From assembly GCA_032622095.1 (NCBI GenBank), contig CP136066.1, forward strand, positions 113,419,319-113,483,318: a DNA stretch of 64,000 bases, in the 5' to 3' direction. Origin of the DNA: Siphonodentalium dalli. Lineage: Eukaryota > Mollusca > Scaphopoda > Gadilida > Siphonodentaliidae. The notes below the pieces were generated by a model. It saw only the letters and a program-made list of their open reading frames with translations. It was not told the origin of the DNA and made no database searches. The translations under genes were made by a program, and so were the position numbers. This document shows, one piece after another, positions 44,502-55,350 of the stretch (the first letter of the stretch is position 1; the number at the start of each line of letters is the position of its first letter).

Positions 44502-45617
44502 TAATTTAACCATGCTATTTTTTCTCTCCAACAGATCTTCGAGCAGACGAGACCGACCCTGAAATTATAGCGAAAATACCGACATACTACAGCGTCAAAA
44601 CAGCATTGTATCATGCCAGAGCGAAACCCAGCCAAAGTTACCAATTCATCGTTCAGGAGTCGACCTTCCTGGTGTATACAAAACAACAGCAACAACCACA
44701 ACTTCCTACTAGCCGATGACGGAGAGACTGAAAAGATTCTGATATTCGCGACCAGAGAAAATCTCGAAAATTTAGCTGTTGCCGGAACGATCTTCTGTGA
44801 TGGAACGTTTGAGAAAAGCCCAACGATCTTCTTTCAACTGTACACGATACACGCATTCGTCGCCGGAAAGATGTGCCCTTTGGTGTATGGCTTACTTCCC
44901 AACAAGACCCAACACACGTACCAACGTTTCTTCAATCTGGTGAAAGAAAAGGCAGCAGAACTCGACATCACCATCAGCCCAAGTGGAATTTTCACAGATT
45001 ATGAGACAGTTGCCCAAAACGCCCTGGCAGCTACATTTCCGTCAGCTACAATGAAAGGATGACTATTCCATTACGGCCAAGCATTACTGAAGAATGTTAA
45101 GAAATGCCACCTACAGCAGCTATACGAAGACACTGAAGGCAACGACCAAAAGACCCTCACAAGAAGAGCTCTAGCCCTCCCTATGGTTCTTCGTTCCATT
45201 TCCACCCGAGTCAATTAACAAATCCAAAAACCCCAATTATCCTCTTCGTCCGGCCGCTCATCGCCGTCGAAATTAGCCATCGCCACAAATTCCCAGTAAC
45301 AATTATGATAAAAACTATAGTCGGCAGCTCTGTGATGTTGAGGATTATCACACCTGCCCCAACACCTACCCGAAACAATAGCGCCGGGTGAACAGGACGA
45401 TCCCCTTTTGTCCGGAAGTGTTTTGGATAGGTCAAATCATGACCACGACCTGACGTTGACCTACAAAATTGTCAATTCAAGGTCAAATCGGGTAAAACTT
45501 GCTGATTTCGACGAAATTTGGTGCAAATGCAGCACAAGTGTCCTCGGAACCTGTTGCAATTGCTTTTTCGAACAAAGTCGTGGGACGAACGCCGCCAGTG
45601 GCGGGCTAACCTGCTAG

Positions 45618-46479
45618 TCTACTATATATTTTGAGAACTACGTATGTGTGTATATATATATGTGTATATATACTTTATAGAATCGAAAACGGCTGCACCG
45701 ATCGAGACCAAACTTCCCATCTAAGGGTGAAAACCCACGGGAATGGTCGTCGCGGCGTTTTGGAGAAGCTCCGAGCACCCGTTCTCCACTCCCAGTCACA
45801 AAAACGGCACTGTGGTGTTAATCGCGTTGATAGTTAAAGAGCGTTGGTATCCGCAGTGTCGTTGATAAAGAACGTATGCGTGTAGTGTGATTCTTAAGCG
45901 TATGTATCCATACATGAGCATGCTGTGTTATTCTTACGTACTTTTACCTCCCCCCCCCTGATATTCTTAATAAAGGCAATAATATGAGGGATTAAGGAAA
46001 GGGCCTTTGGGTCCTTTCGACAATCCCGTGGCAAGCCGTCCTATGAACGGGGGAGATTTTCATCGGGTCAGTTTTTTCCGCCCGAGGTGATCTTCACCTT
46101 GAAACGGGTACCCACAAATGATATATATGTGTGTGTCCTTTATAGACTCGAACCGATTGAGCTCAAACTTGCTACCTACGGGAAGTGTCATGGACTGGTT
46201 AAATTTTGACCCCGACCTGACCTGACCGTGACCTTGAAAATGATCAATTCAAGGTCAAATCGGGTAAAATTGAAAAATTAAATTAAAATATTAATTACAA
46301 AAATTAATTTAAAAAGCCAGTAAATTAAAAAGGCACGATTAACTCATTCAAAAACAAAAAATAAATTAGTTTTTTTTATTAAAAATATTAATTAAAAATA
46401 TTAATAAAAAAATTAATTAAAAAAATTAAAAATTGTCATGTTTCTGACGATTGCCGCCAGTGGCGGGCTAACCTGCTAG
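45618..46479 (+). mobile_element. Helitron-like family B unit with an embedded retroposon 3' end
   Basis: Starts TCTACTATATATTTTGAG after CTAG and ends GCCGCCAGTGGCGGGC then TAACCTGCTAG at 46,479. It carries AATCGAAAACGGCTGCACC, the AAAGAGCGTT motif at 45,836, a remnant of the retroposon 3' region (about 45,950-46,040) and A/T-rich text near 46,265-46,435. Confidence 0.75.
45988..46027 (+). promoter_or_regulatory. third, diverged copy of the retroposon 3' hairpin
   Basis: GGGATT/AATCCC and GAAAGGGCC/GGTCCTTTC around a TTTG loop: same length and stems as the other two, with loop changes and one C-to-T change that converts a G-C pair to G-U. It is preceded by a poly-C tract and AATAAA (45,970), as in the full copies, but the ORF is absent. 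Confidence 0.7.
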
Positions 46480-46987
46480 TCTATCTCATATATATTTTGA
46501 AGACCTCTGTCTGTATGTTTGTTTGTATGTTTGTTTGTCATTAATACAAATCTACGATTCTCGACCGATCGGAACGAAACTTGGTACGTGTGTGTAGTTT
46601 GACTAGGCGGTGGTCGTTGTCGCATTGGCGAGCCCGTGCGACGCCCGTGCAGCGCATGCGCAGACGAGATATTGGAAACGGGTGGAGCTATCGACTTGAA
46701 ATTTGGTATGTGAATGTATCTTGCCCCGAATACGAATTTTATCGGGTCGCCGAGCCCGTGCGACCCCAGCTTCGCGCATGCGCAGACGAGATCTCGGAAA
46801 CGGGTGGAGCTATCGACTTGAAATTTGGTATGTTAATGTATCTTGCCCCGGTTACGAATTTTATCGGTCGTCGAGCCCGTGCGACGCCAGCTTCGCGCAT
46901 CGCAGACCAGATATCGGAAACGGTTGGAGCTTTCGACTTGAAATTTGGTTTTTGAATAGCCCGAACAACGTCGGGCTCATCGGCTAG
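46480..46987 (+). mobile_element. Helitron-like family C unit with 118-124 bp tandem repeats
   Basis: Starts TCTATCTCATATATATTTTG after CTAG. The 3' cap differs from A and B: AGCCCGA/TCGGGCT 7-bp stem (46,959-46,978) then CATCGGCTAG and T. The interior has a TGTTTG microsatellite, CGATCGGAACGAAACTTGG, and three tandem units of about 120 bp (GACGAGAT..CGGAAACGGGTGGAGCTATC at 46,660, 46,784, 46,902; 'CGGAAACGGGTGGAGC' is the common core). Confidence 0.75.
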
Positions 46988-48083
46988 TACTATATATTTT
47001 GAGACTTCCGTATATATATATATATGTATATGTATGTGTGTACTTCATAGAATCGAAAACGCGTGTACAGATTGAGCTCAAACTTCCTATGTAAGTGTAA
47101 GAGCACCCGTTCCCCAATCTCAGTCACAAAAAACGGCACTGCGGTGGTTAATCAAGTGATAATTTAATGAGCGTTTGTTTTTGACGCATCGCTATAAAGA
47201 GCGTCTGTTTACCATTCAACGTTATTAGCATCTGCAGAGAGATATACGGGAACAATAATTTTGAGTGGTTTCCTATGCGGGGAGATTTACAGGATGCCAT
47301 AGTACTCTTACAACATCATTGGTCAGGGCTTAGGGGGTAGTTAGTGTGGATATAGGCATAATGCTTCTCAGAAATCCCGGTTACAAACCAACACTCACAA
47401 TTTCGTATTTACGCAAACGCAACGTGCAGAGTGATATACGGGAACAAATGCTTTCCTATTTTTAGAACGCAACACATGATACCAAACAAAATTACGTCGC
47501 GTTGGTGATCGGGTTCACGACGGGATTAATTGACTGTCCGCTCTTTGCGAGGATGGGGTTCACGACGGGATTAACTTTGCGGGGACTATTGACTATCTCG
47601 TAAGGGTGGACAACCTCTGTCAGGGGCTGCTCAATGGCCACGGGCAGGTTAACAAAAATCATACCTCTTCTGGGTCTGGGCGTGTATAGACATGAGCGTG
47701 TTGTGTTCCTAAGAACGCGGAGCGTGTTGTGTTCCTAAGAACGCGGATCGGGCAAGTTTTTCCGCCCTAGTTGAGCTCAAACTTCGTATATAAGTGTAAA
47801 AGCACACGGGAATCGTCGACGTCGCATTGTGTGAAACATTCTTATGTCTGTCGTTCCTAGGAACGGGGGAATTTTTCATCGGGTCAGTCTTAACCTTCAA
47901 ACGGGTACCCACAAATTATATATTGTGACCCCGACATGACCTTGACCTTGAAAATGATCAATTCAAGGTCAAATCGGGTAAAATATTGAAAAACCCAATA
48001 TTAACTCATTGAAAAACACAAACAAAACATAAAACATTGTCATGTTTCTGACCAAGCACGCCAGTGGCGGGCTAACATGCTAG
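46988..48083 (+). mobile_element. Helitron-like family B unit
   Basis: Starts TACTATATATTTTGAGAC (lacking the first TC) and ends CGCCAGTGGCGGGCTAACA then TGCTAG at 48,083. Contains ATCGAAAACGCGTGTACAG, ATAAAGAGCGT at 47,194, and the block ACGTCGCGTTGGTGATCGGG near 47,493, which recurs at about 48,686. Confidence 0.7.
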
Positions 48084-49186
48084 TCTACTATATATTTTGA
48101 GATTTCCGTATATATATATGTGTGTGTGTATGTGTGTACTTTATAGAATCGAAAACGGCTGCACCATCGAGCTCAAACTTCCCATCTAATGTTAAAAACC
48201 CACGGAAATGGTCGTCGTGGCGTTTTGGAGAAGCTCAGAGCACCCGTTCTCCACTCTCAGTCACAAAAAAACGGCACTTCGAGGTTAATAGCGTTGATAG
48301 TTAAAAGAGCGTTCCTATCCGCAGTGTCGTTGATAAACATCTTCCATATTTGGGTTCGTTAACCGGTTAACGCTCTTTATTCCCTTCGGCTTTCGCATAC
48401 TGAACGGGGGACGGCGTTTGTTTACGTTAACTGGAACTCGCTTCCTAGGAACGGGGACATTTTCATCGGATTAGACCCCCACGGCATCCCCACGGCAATT
48501 TTAATTCACATTCCCAACACCTAGCAGGGACAAATATCTATTAGCCAGCATCAAGGCGAGTCTTGTGACGTATTAACTCAAATGCTTTCGATCAAACAAT
48601 ATTCTCTGTCGCACTCATATTTCGTCATCTACGAATCCACTGCAATCTACCTATTTTTAGAACGCAACACATGGTACCAAAATTACGTCGCGTTGGTGAT
48701 GGGATGCACGGCAGGATTAATTTAAATATGTCATGTTGGTAACAATATCTAGCCGAGAACTCCTCAGACCTACAGACGAATGCGACCAGCAAATTTCAAA
48801 ATTGGTCACTTGACCTCCCCATGAATATGTTCTGGGAAATTCCAGGGAATGCCGATTGAGCTCAAACTTGCTACCTACGAGAAGTGTCATATATATGTGT
48901 GTGTCCTTTATAGACTCGAACCGATTGAGCTCAAACTTGCTAAATACGGGAAGTGTCGTGGACGGGTTTTTAAATTGTGACCCCGACCTGACCTTGACCT
49001 TGAAAAAGATCAATTCAAGGTCAAATCTGGTCAAATTGAAAAAAAAAAAATTAAATTAAAAAATTAAAAAGGCACAATTAACTCATTGAAAAACAAAACA
49101 TTAATTTAAAAAATTAATTCAAAAAATTTAATTAAAAAATTGTCATGTTTCTGACGATTACCGCCAGTGGCGGGCTAACCTGCTAG
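48084..49186 (+). mobile_element. Helitron-like family B unit
   Basis: Starts TCTACTATATATTTTGAG and ends ACCGCCAGTGGCGGGCTAAC then CTGCTAG at 49,186. Contains AATCGAAAACGGCTGCACC, ACGCTCTTTAT at 48,370, and the TCAAGGTCA block near 49,013. Confidence 0.75.
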
Positions 49187-49980
49187 TCTACTATATATTT
49201 TGAGAACTCCGTATATATATATATATGTGTATATATATAGACTCGAAAACGGCTCCACCAATTGAGCCCAAACTTCCTATCTAAGGGTAAAAAGCCACGG
49301 GAATGGTCATCGGGGCCCGTGCGACCACTCATTCACCCTTCAACTGCCACCGCAATGGGGATTGATTGGTTAATCGCGTGATAATTAATGAGCGTTTGTA
49401 TATGACGCGTCGCTATTAAAGAGAGTTTGTTTACAATATCAACGCAAGCGTTATCGCTCGAAATTTCTTCCATCTAAAACATAATTACGTGTTGGACTCT
49501 GTCATTTTAAGAATATATAAGTATTACACGCAGACACACCAAGTCTCAACTTAAATTTTTGAAAAATAAGAGTTTTATCGACATAAATCGATTTGAATGG
49601 GAAATCCTATGTTAAAATTTAGCATCGAAAAAAATGAATTTCTTCCATCTAAAACATAATTACGTGTTGGACTCTGTCATTTTAAGAATATATAAGTATT
49701 ACACACAGACACACGAAGTCTCAGCTTAAAATTTTGAAAATTAAGACTTTTATTGACATAAATCGATTTGAATGGGAAATCCTATGTTAAAATTCAGCAT
49801 CGAAAAAATTTAATTTCTTCCATCTAAAACATAATTACGTGTTAGACTCTGTCATTTTAAGAATTTTAAGAATATATAAGTATTACACGCAGATACACGA
49901 AGTCTCAGCTTAAAATTTTGAAAAATAAGAGTTTTATCGACATAAATCGATTTGAATGGGAAATCCTATGTTAATAAATT
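49187..49980 (+). mobile_element. Helitron-like family B unit, 3' truncated
   Basis: Starts TCTACTATATATTTTGAG. No 3' hairpin or CTAG follows; the unit stops after the tandem 175-bp repeats. Confidence 0.65.
49466..49978 (+). repeat. tandem array of a 175-bp unit, three copies
   Basis: CCATCTAAAACATAATTACG occurs at 49,470, 49,645 and 49,820, spacing 175 bp each. A single unit is at 40,641-40,818, at a comparable position in another family B unit. One unit has an extra TTTTAAGAA duplication. Confidence 0.9.
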
Positions 49981-50170
49981 TCAAATTTGTTCCGGCCCGG
50001 GAAACAAAGTTTATAAATATAGAAATACATGAATATTGTACATGGACTATTCATGAATCACTTTTTACTGGATGATTGAATTATCGTCTGAGAAAAAAAA
50101 CGGTTCTCTTTGACGTCACATAACAGTAAGTAGCTAAGATTGTAACACCTTTAAAGACTTGTTGTGAAAA

Positions 50171-50251
50171 TTTATTCACGAGCTTCCGACCCTTCTATGG
50201 GCCATTACACTTGAGGACGACCCATAGAACGGTCGGAAGCTAGTGAATAAA
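50171..50251. repeat. hairpin related to the 18.1-kb palindrome
   Basis: TTTATTCACGAGCTTCCGAC then CCTTCTATGGG pairs with CCCATAGAACGGTCGGAAGC then TAGTGAATAAA, about 31 of 33 positions. The motif CACGAGCTTYCGAYCCTTCT and the upstream AACACCTTTAAAGACT match the 18,025-18,250 palindrome. Confidence 0.75.
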
Positions 50252-50275
50252 ATTGCATCATATTCTTAACAACAA

Positions 50276-52835
50276 ACAACGTTCTGTGTTGGTTCCTGTC
50301 GATGTACAATTGGAGAGTCTTCGTCTCACTACACTGCGAGGAACGTTGGAAGCAGTTAATTGATTTCTAACACTTCAACAACATTATCTTCTGAAATCGG
50401 AAATAACACACACAGCACGTGGGAGAAGAAAACATTAACTTCCTGGTTACAATCTCTTTCCGATCGCAAACAATCGCGAGTGACAGAAAATACGCGACAC
50501 AGACACCATGCAGGGCTTGCTTGCTCATGTTGATCAATGCGCTAAAGTTTTGCTGTTAATAGACGCCTGTCGCATAATGAACTACGAATAGCTAATTTTA
50601 GTCGTAAATTTTGTCTGTACTTTAGTAGAACACGTTATTTAATACATCATAAATTGTATCAGATTTTTAAAGTAATTCTTTGTAAAATAATTCATGGGCG
50701 ATCTGATGCATGCATCTTTATTTCTTGTTGCTGATTGTTCTCGGTATAGAGTTGTACCATTGACACACATGCCAATATATATTGGGCTGGTTTGATGCGA
50801 TTTGGAGCTGGTTTAATACGATTCCACATGGTAACAAAGAAAAGCAATGGTAATTTCGGGCTAACATTTACTCATATTGGTAAACCGCGAGACACGTGTG
50901 AAATCGGTTGACACAGTGAATCCAAATTTATCAAGTTATAATCACCCGTTGGGCGAAACGACAATCACTTCCATTCATTCACAGTGGGTCTCCATTGATT
51001 CACGGTGGCATATGAGGGTTCAGCACAAATATACGTGTAATAATATCATCGAAAATTAATTTCTTTACGAAGATTTGTTCATCATGGACAACCCGTTGCT
51101 TTCCAAAGTTACACTTATACATCTTAATTATGAAATGAGCGACATTCCTAGATATATGAAAATCACAGAATAATGCTGGAAGCAGATTATTCATTGAGAA
51201 TCAACAACGGATTTATGTAAAATAGGCAGAAATGTGGGCCAAAGAAGATGGGCTGGTTTCGACCATATTAACAGGACCGGGTGACTACCAATTATAACCT
51301 GGAACTAACCAAGGCCTCCCCCGCGGCGGTGTTGGCCTGTTTGCTTGGCCAATATTAAGATATTAAAACATTCCAGAATTGTGAAATTATCCTAGCCCGC
51401 TCTCTCAAGAGAAAACATCTTCGTAGTGATGAACATCAACTTGTCAAAAAATGCGCGCTGCACCCGCGTCAATTGCATCAATGTCTGTCCTCGGGACGTT
51501 CTTGAACCCCGCACCAATCAATTATACCCAATCCAACCCAGAAATAATGCCATGTTTGAACGCTCGCTCTGGGGCCATTTGTCTAAATGGAATGCAAATA
51601 GTTATAACGCCTAATAAGGCAGTTAATGCAATCCACGTTCTCAATGTGTGTTTATTAGGAACCGTGTGTATTTTAATTTTCCTCTCCAATACTGTACTTG
51701 CTGAACACATCGGAACAAACAAGTACAACAAAGTAACAATGTGGAATTGAACATCAAATTCCAGCGCACAAAGCAGCGTCACTGTGTGTTCATGTGGGCG
51801 ATGGTAACGCGGGGGCGAAGCCGTTGACGCAGCCCTGGATACAACTGGCCTATTCTGTGGGAATGTATACTGTAAGCTATATAAGGGTTGGATTGTGGAT
51901 GTGGTGGTGACGTGCATACTTCTCATTTGCGACTTTTAATCCGATGTCGTCTTTTTTGGAGCTCTGGAAAAATCAGCTTTATTATAAATAGTTAAAGTCG
52001 CAATCGGCAACAAGAATAAGATAACAACAAACTCTGTGTGGCATACACATAAATAGCACGTCAAGTAAATTCCATATTTATTCCAAGGTATATTGTGGTG
52101 GCAGTAATTTGGCCCATGTATATATGTATATACCGTTTGATGAACATTACGAGTGTTTGTGAGTGTTCAGCTTGTGTTTTTTATTTGACCAATGCCAGAT
52201 CTTTAAGTTTGTTCAGCTTGTGTTTTTATTTGAGAAATTCCAGATTCTTAGTGAAAGGTGTACGCATGGGAAGACATTCCAAATGATATGCATTATCAGA
52301 TATGAGAGTTCAGCCAATTCTCATTTTTTTTTTGTGCGCATGGAATGATATCAGAATTTATAAAATGTTGAGCTCATTTGACTAAGGGTTGCTCATCTCT
52401 AACACAATTTTCAGAACGTTCTCGTTTGTAATTACCCACACAGGAGGCACACTGAATCCCATTAACCCATCCGAATCTACAATGAATGCACAGACCGGAC
52501 TCTACCGTTGTTAACTATGTGGATCTAGCAATCGCCGTCGCCGAGGTAGCAATCATGGTGGTGATCATATAATGTTTAACAGTGATCAATCATGTATGTT
52601 CCCATACGACTGAAACATTCTAGCCGAAATATCGTCTGTTATCAGTGATGGAAATTCAAGACCGAATTTGGGATTTAAAAACAAAATTGTCAATGACACG
52701 GTAGCTCAACTTGAAGACCAGGAGGAGGTAATTTCATCTGGTACAGTCAATGGGGCGATTGTGAATGCGGAAAGTTGAAATGTCTAAGTAATACTGGATG
52801 GAAACATGAAGAGATATATATACAGTGAATGAAAC
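50276..52835. other. non-coding
   Basis: No supported gene. A 99-codon ORF with ATG at 51,451 has a hydrophobic C-terminal half (LLGTVCILIFLSNTVLA) but an ORF of 134 codons runs antisense over the same DNA. Neither has recognisable relatives, so I do not call them. Confidence 0.35.
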
Positions 52836-53365
52836 CCAAGATGGCCGCTGGCGACCAAGGTTTCCAACGAAATTCAAAAACAATTGATAGCTACCATCTA
52901 GTGGTCACACAAAGATCAATGTGAAGTTTGGCGACGATCGGACAAGGGATGTCGTTTGTAGTGCGCGCCAAAGTATTTAAAATCCAATATGGCTCCCATG
53001 TAGTGCCATTCAAAAGATCCAAATGATATTTGCTGGCGGCTATGTTTTATAACGAAAAAATTATGGCTCACAACCGAAGAGGTCGCCCCGAAGATCCATA
53101 TGAAGTTTGGTGATGATCGGGTGATGGATGTCGTCTTTATAGGGTGTGTCAGATGATTTACTCATACAAAGAGAAAAATCTAAGATGGTGGTTGGCGGTC
53201 ATGTTTTTTAACGAATTTCGGGAAAATATCGATGGCTCCCATCGAGGACACCCCGATGATTCATGTGGAGTTTGGTGACGATGGGATGAGAGATGTGACC
53301 TGTAGGGTGTGCTAACGGAAATTGTTGACGGGTGGACGTAAGGATAGACACACGGACGGACGACG
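52836..53365 (-). repeat. dispersed repeat, inverted relative of 5,341-6,035
   Basis: On the minus strand it has the same order of blocks: a GTCCGTCCGT-type run, CACCCTA, CCATCACCCGATCATCACC, CATATGGATCTTCGGGG, GAGCCAT, TTTCCC/GAAATTCGTT, AACATGACCGCC, CATCTTGGGTTT. Three to four degenerate units. Confidence 0.65.
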
Positions 53366-55030
53366 GACGCTAACCCATGACAATAACTCAAACTTTACTA
53401 CGTCATGTTCAGCTGAAAACAAAAAGGACCAAAATAAGACATTGTCCAAAAATGTTCTTTTTCGCTTATCCGACCCATGTTCAGGGGTCCGGTTCAATTT
53501 GTATAAACCATAATTTACTATGTATTTAGATTCTAGTGTATAAACTAACATGCTTAATATTTCTTTTATTTCATAGCATTTTCATGTTTTAAAGAGACAG
53601 CAAAAATTAATATGTTAATTTTTCAATAACTAAATGATATTCTTTGGTATTTGCAAGTCTAGTTTATATGTAATTTACGGTTTTCAATATTTTTTCTACA
53701 CCAAAAAAGCAGAGCATGATGTTAAATGACAATGTGTATGTTGTTTTAACTGGATGTCTGAGACGCTGAATACATCTTTTGTGATTTTATAAAATAGCTA
53801 GTACATTATTGTACATATTTCCGATAAAATTTCTTCTGACCAGATTTCAGACATGGTTGACCACAATACACGTTTTCTTTAAAAACTTTCTTCCTTTTAT
53901 AGTTGGTGCACATACTGAGTGTTTTTCTTCTCGGTCCAATTCGCCTTCCTGTCTCTATATCGTTCTGTTTTATGCCAACTCTCTATCTCTAAACAAATAA
54001 TAATCTCCTTACATAAATGTAAAGGGGGGTTGCTCGAAATAAATTTTAAAGGGACCCAAGGCATCAGAGTGGGACAATGTGCAAAAAGGTGTGTAATAAA
54101 TCCCGAAACGGAACGTATACCCCACGAGAATTCAACCGAAAGTTGCCGCTTCGCAAGTTGATGTCGTTCCCATGAATTTTTTTTTTCAGAAAAACGTTTT
54201 GATTTTATTTGGACACGTCTTAGTAAATTGACGGCTGCATTTATTTATCTATTTTCTGGAGACGTGGATCCGATCGATACCATGAAGGTTCCGTGCAGTA
54301 TATTTTACTGTTTCTATTTTATTTCAATGGGGAAATAGTTGTGAACTATACCCTCACCTCTGGGTACTATACCCGCTTAGTCAACTCTAAGCCACGCTCT
54401 ATTAATTAAATATAGAACACGTATATGTTTGTAGAATTTAAGTAAGTAGTGTGTACGCCTGAAATGCCATAAAAAAATTCAAATCTGTCTCAACGGGGGT
54501 TGCTAGTGCCGCCACCATGCACATTTCTACATGATTTCTAACGCGATATCGAGTGAAGAGTACCCTTGCTTCGCCAGTTTAACGACATGCGGCTCCTACT
54601 CATATCCGTTAGATTGAATATGCTCTCTGTTCGTAATGTGTTACCACCAGCTGAACTGGTGTCATCATATAAATCATTTATAAAGTATGTACGCATGTCA
54701 TTCGCTGCACCGAACCTGGTGTTGTCCTCCAGGTAGCTTAACTGTTGACTTCCTTGTGGTTTCCTCACTCTATTCACACCGGTGCATGCGCACCGTCAAC
54801 CAAACAGCAAATTGATGCGTTCGCAGGCACACACAGCCGCAAATAATATCCGCATGAAGCAACCTCCAATTAAGATGGTTAGTGTACTAAACACATAAAA
54901 AAGTAAGGTCCTTCGTGGTGTTTTCGAGGGTATCTGCAGATCTGTGGTAATCCGAATGCGTGGAAACTTTGGGAAGATAATATCTTATGTCTGAGCAAAA
55001 TATCTTATAACTAATGATACGATGAGTGGC
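53366..55030. other. non-coding
   Basis: No supported gene or element. Confidence 0.4.
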
Positions 55031-55034
55031 TACA

Positions 55035-55350
55035 CACTGCCAAAAAATATTTTCTTATTTAGAAAGTATATCTTAAAACAAGAAAATACATCTTTTATCA
55101 AGAAAATATTTCTTGTACTTAAGAAAAATATTCTATACCTAGAATATTTTTTCTTGGGAGCACTACCACACTGAGAAATGGGGTGGGATATTCTTATAAC
55201 TAGAAATTATTTCTAATTATTAAGAAAATATTTCTAGGGTGAACAATATTTATGTGCATATTTTATTAACTTCTTAGTATAAGAAAATATTTATAAAACT
55301 ATTTCTCGCGGACGAGAAAACATCTCTTTCTCAAGAATTGTTTTCTTAAA
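55035..55350. repeat. repeated AAGAAAATATTTCTT palindromic words
   Basis: Begins CACACTGCCAAAAAATATTT and contains many AAGAAAATA/TATTTTCTT words in both orientations to about 55,350. This style is known from old DNA-transposon repeats in several animal groups. No boundaries could be set. Confidence 0.5.

Larger units (their letters stand above)
42418..45217 (+). pseudogene. FLYWCH zinc finger + MULE transposase gene, broken
   Basis: Exon 1 (42,418-42,724, ATG start) encodes a FLYWCH-type finger: GGKYLVYDDYKFSV, then WRCCKKDCRA and NHNHEP supply the Cys2/His2 pattern. The donor AA|GTATGT (42,725) and acceptor TTTTTTCTCTCCAACAG (ending 44,534) join in frame (phase 1). Exon 2 continues with PTYYSVKTALYHARAKP, then, after a frameshift at about 44,640-44,665, FLLADDGETEKILIFATREN, AGTIFCDGTFEKSP, FQLYTIHAFV and a MULE-type transposase core with DYE (FTDYETVAQNALAA). 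A TGA at 45,060 replaces the Cys of the usual KGCxFH motif; the frame continues LFHYGQALLKNVKKCHL to about 45,217 and is then truncated. It lies just downstream of retroposon copy 2. Proteins of this architecture are transposases or domesticated derivatives. Confidence 0.85.
40347..45617 (+). mobile_element. composite Helitron-like family B unit enclosing a retroposon and a FLYWCH/MULE pseudogene
   Basis: The 5' end TCTCCTATATATTTTGAG directly abuts the preceding CTAG. The 5' part (40,347-41,040) is family B: microsatellite, ATCGAAAACGGCTGCACC, one 175-bp unit, and a TCAAGGTCA-rich block. The family B 3' part resumes at about 45,405 and ends with CGCCAGTGGCGGGCTAACC then TGCTAG at 45,617. Between them are about 240 bp of unassigned DNA, retroposon copy 2, the FLYWCH/MULE pseudogene and its intron inserts. 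The simplest reading is a Helitron-like element with acquired cargo. Serial insertion into an ordinary unit, or two half-units joined by chance, would look similar: the block GTCAATTCAAGGTCAAAT is present on both sides of the cargo, which slightly favours a junction of two partial copies. Confidence 0.5.

Noticed and set aside
46581-46955. 124-codon ORF with repeated segments
   Set aside because: Translation of the 120-bp tandem repeats of family C.
51451-51750. 99-codon ORF with a hydrophobic segment
   Set aside because: Overlaps a longer antisense ORF, no recognisable relatives, no regulatory signals.
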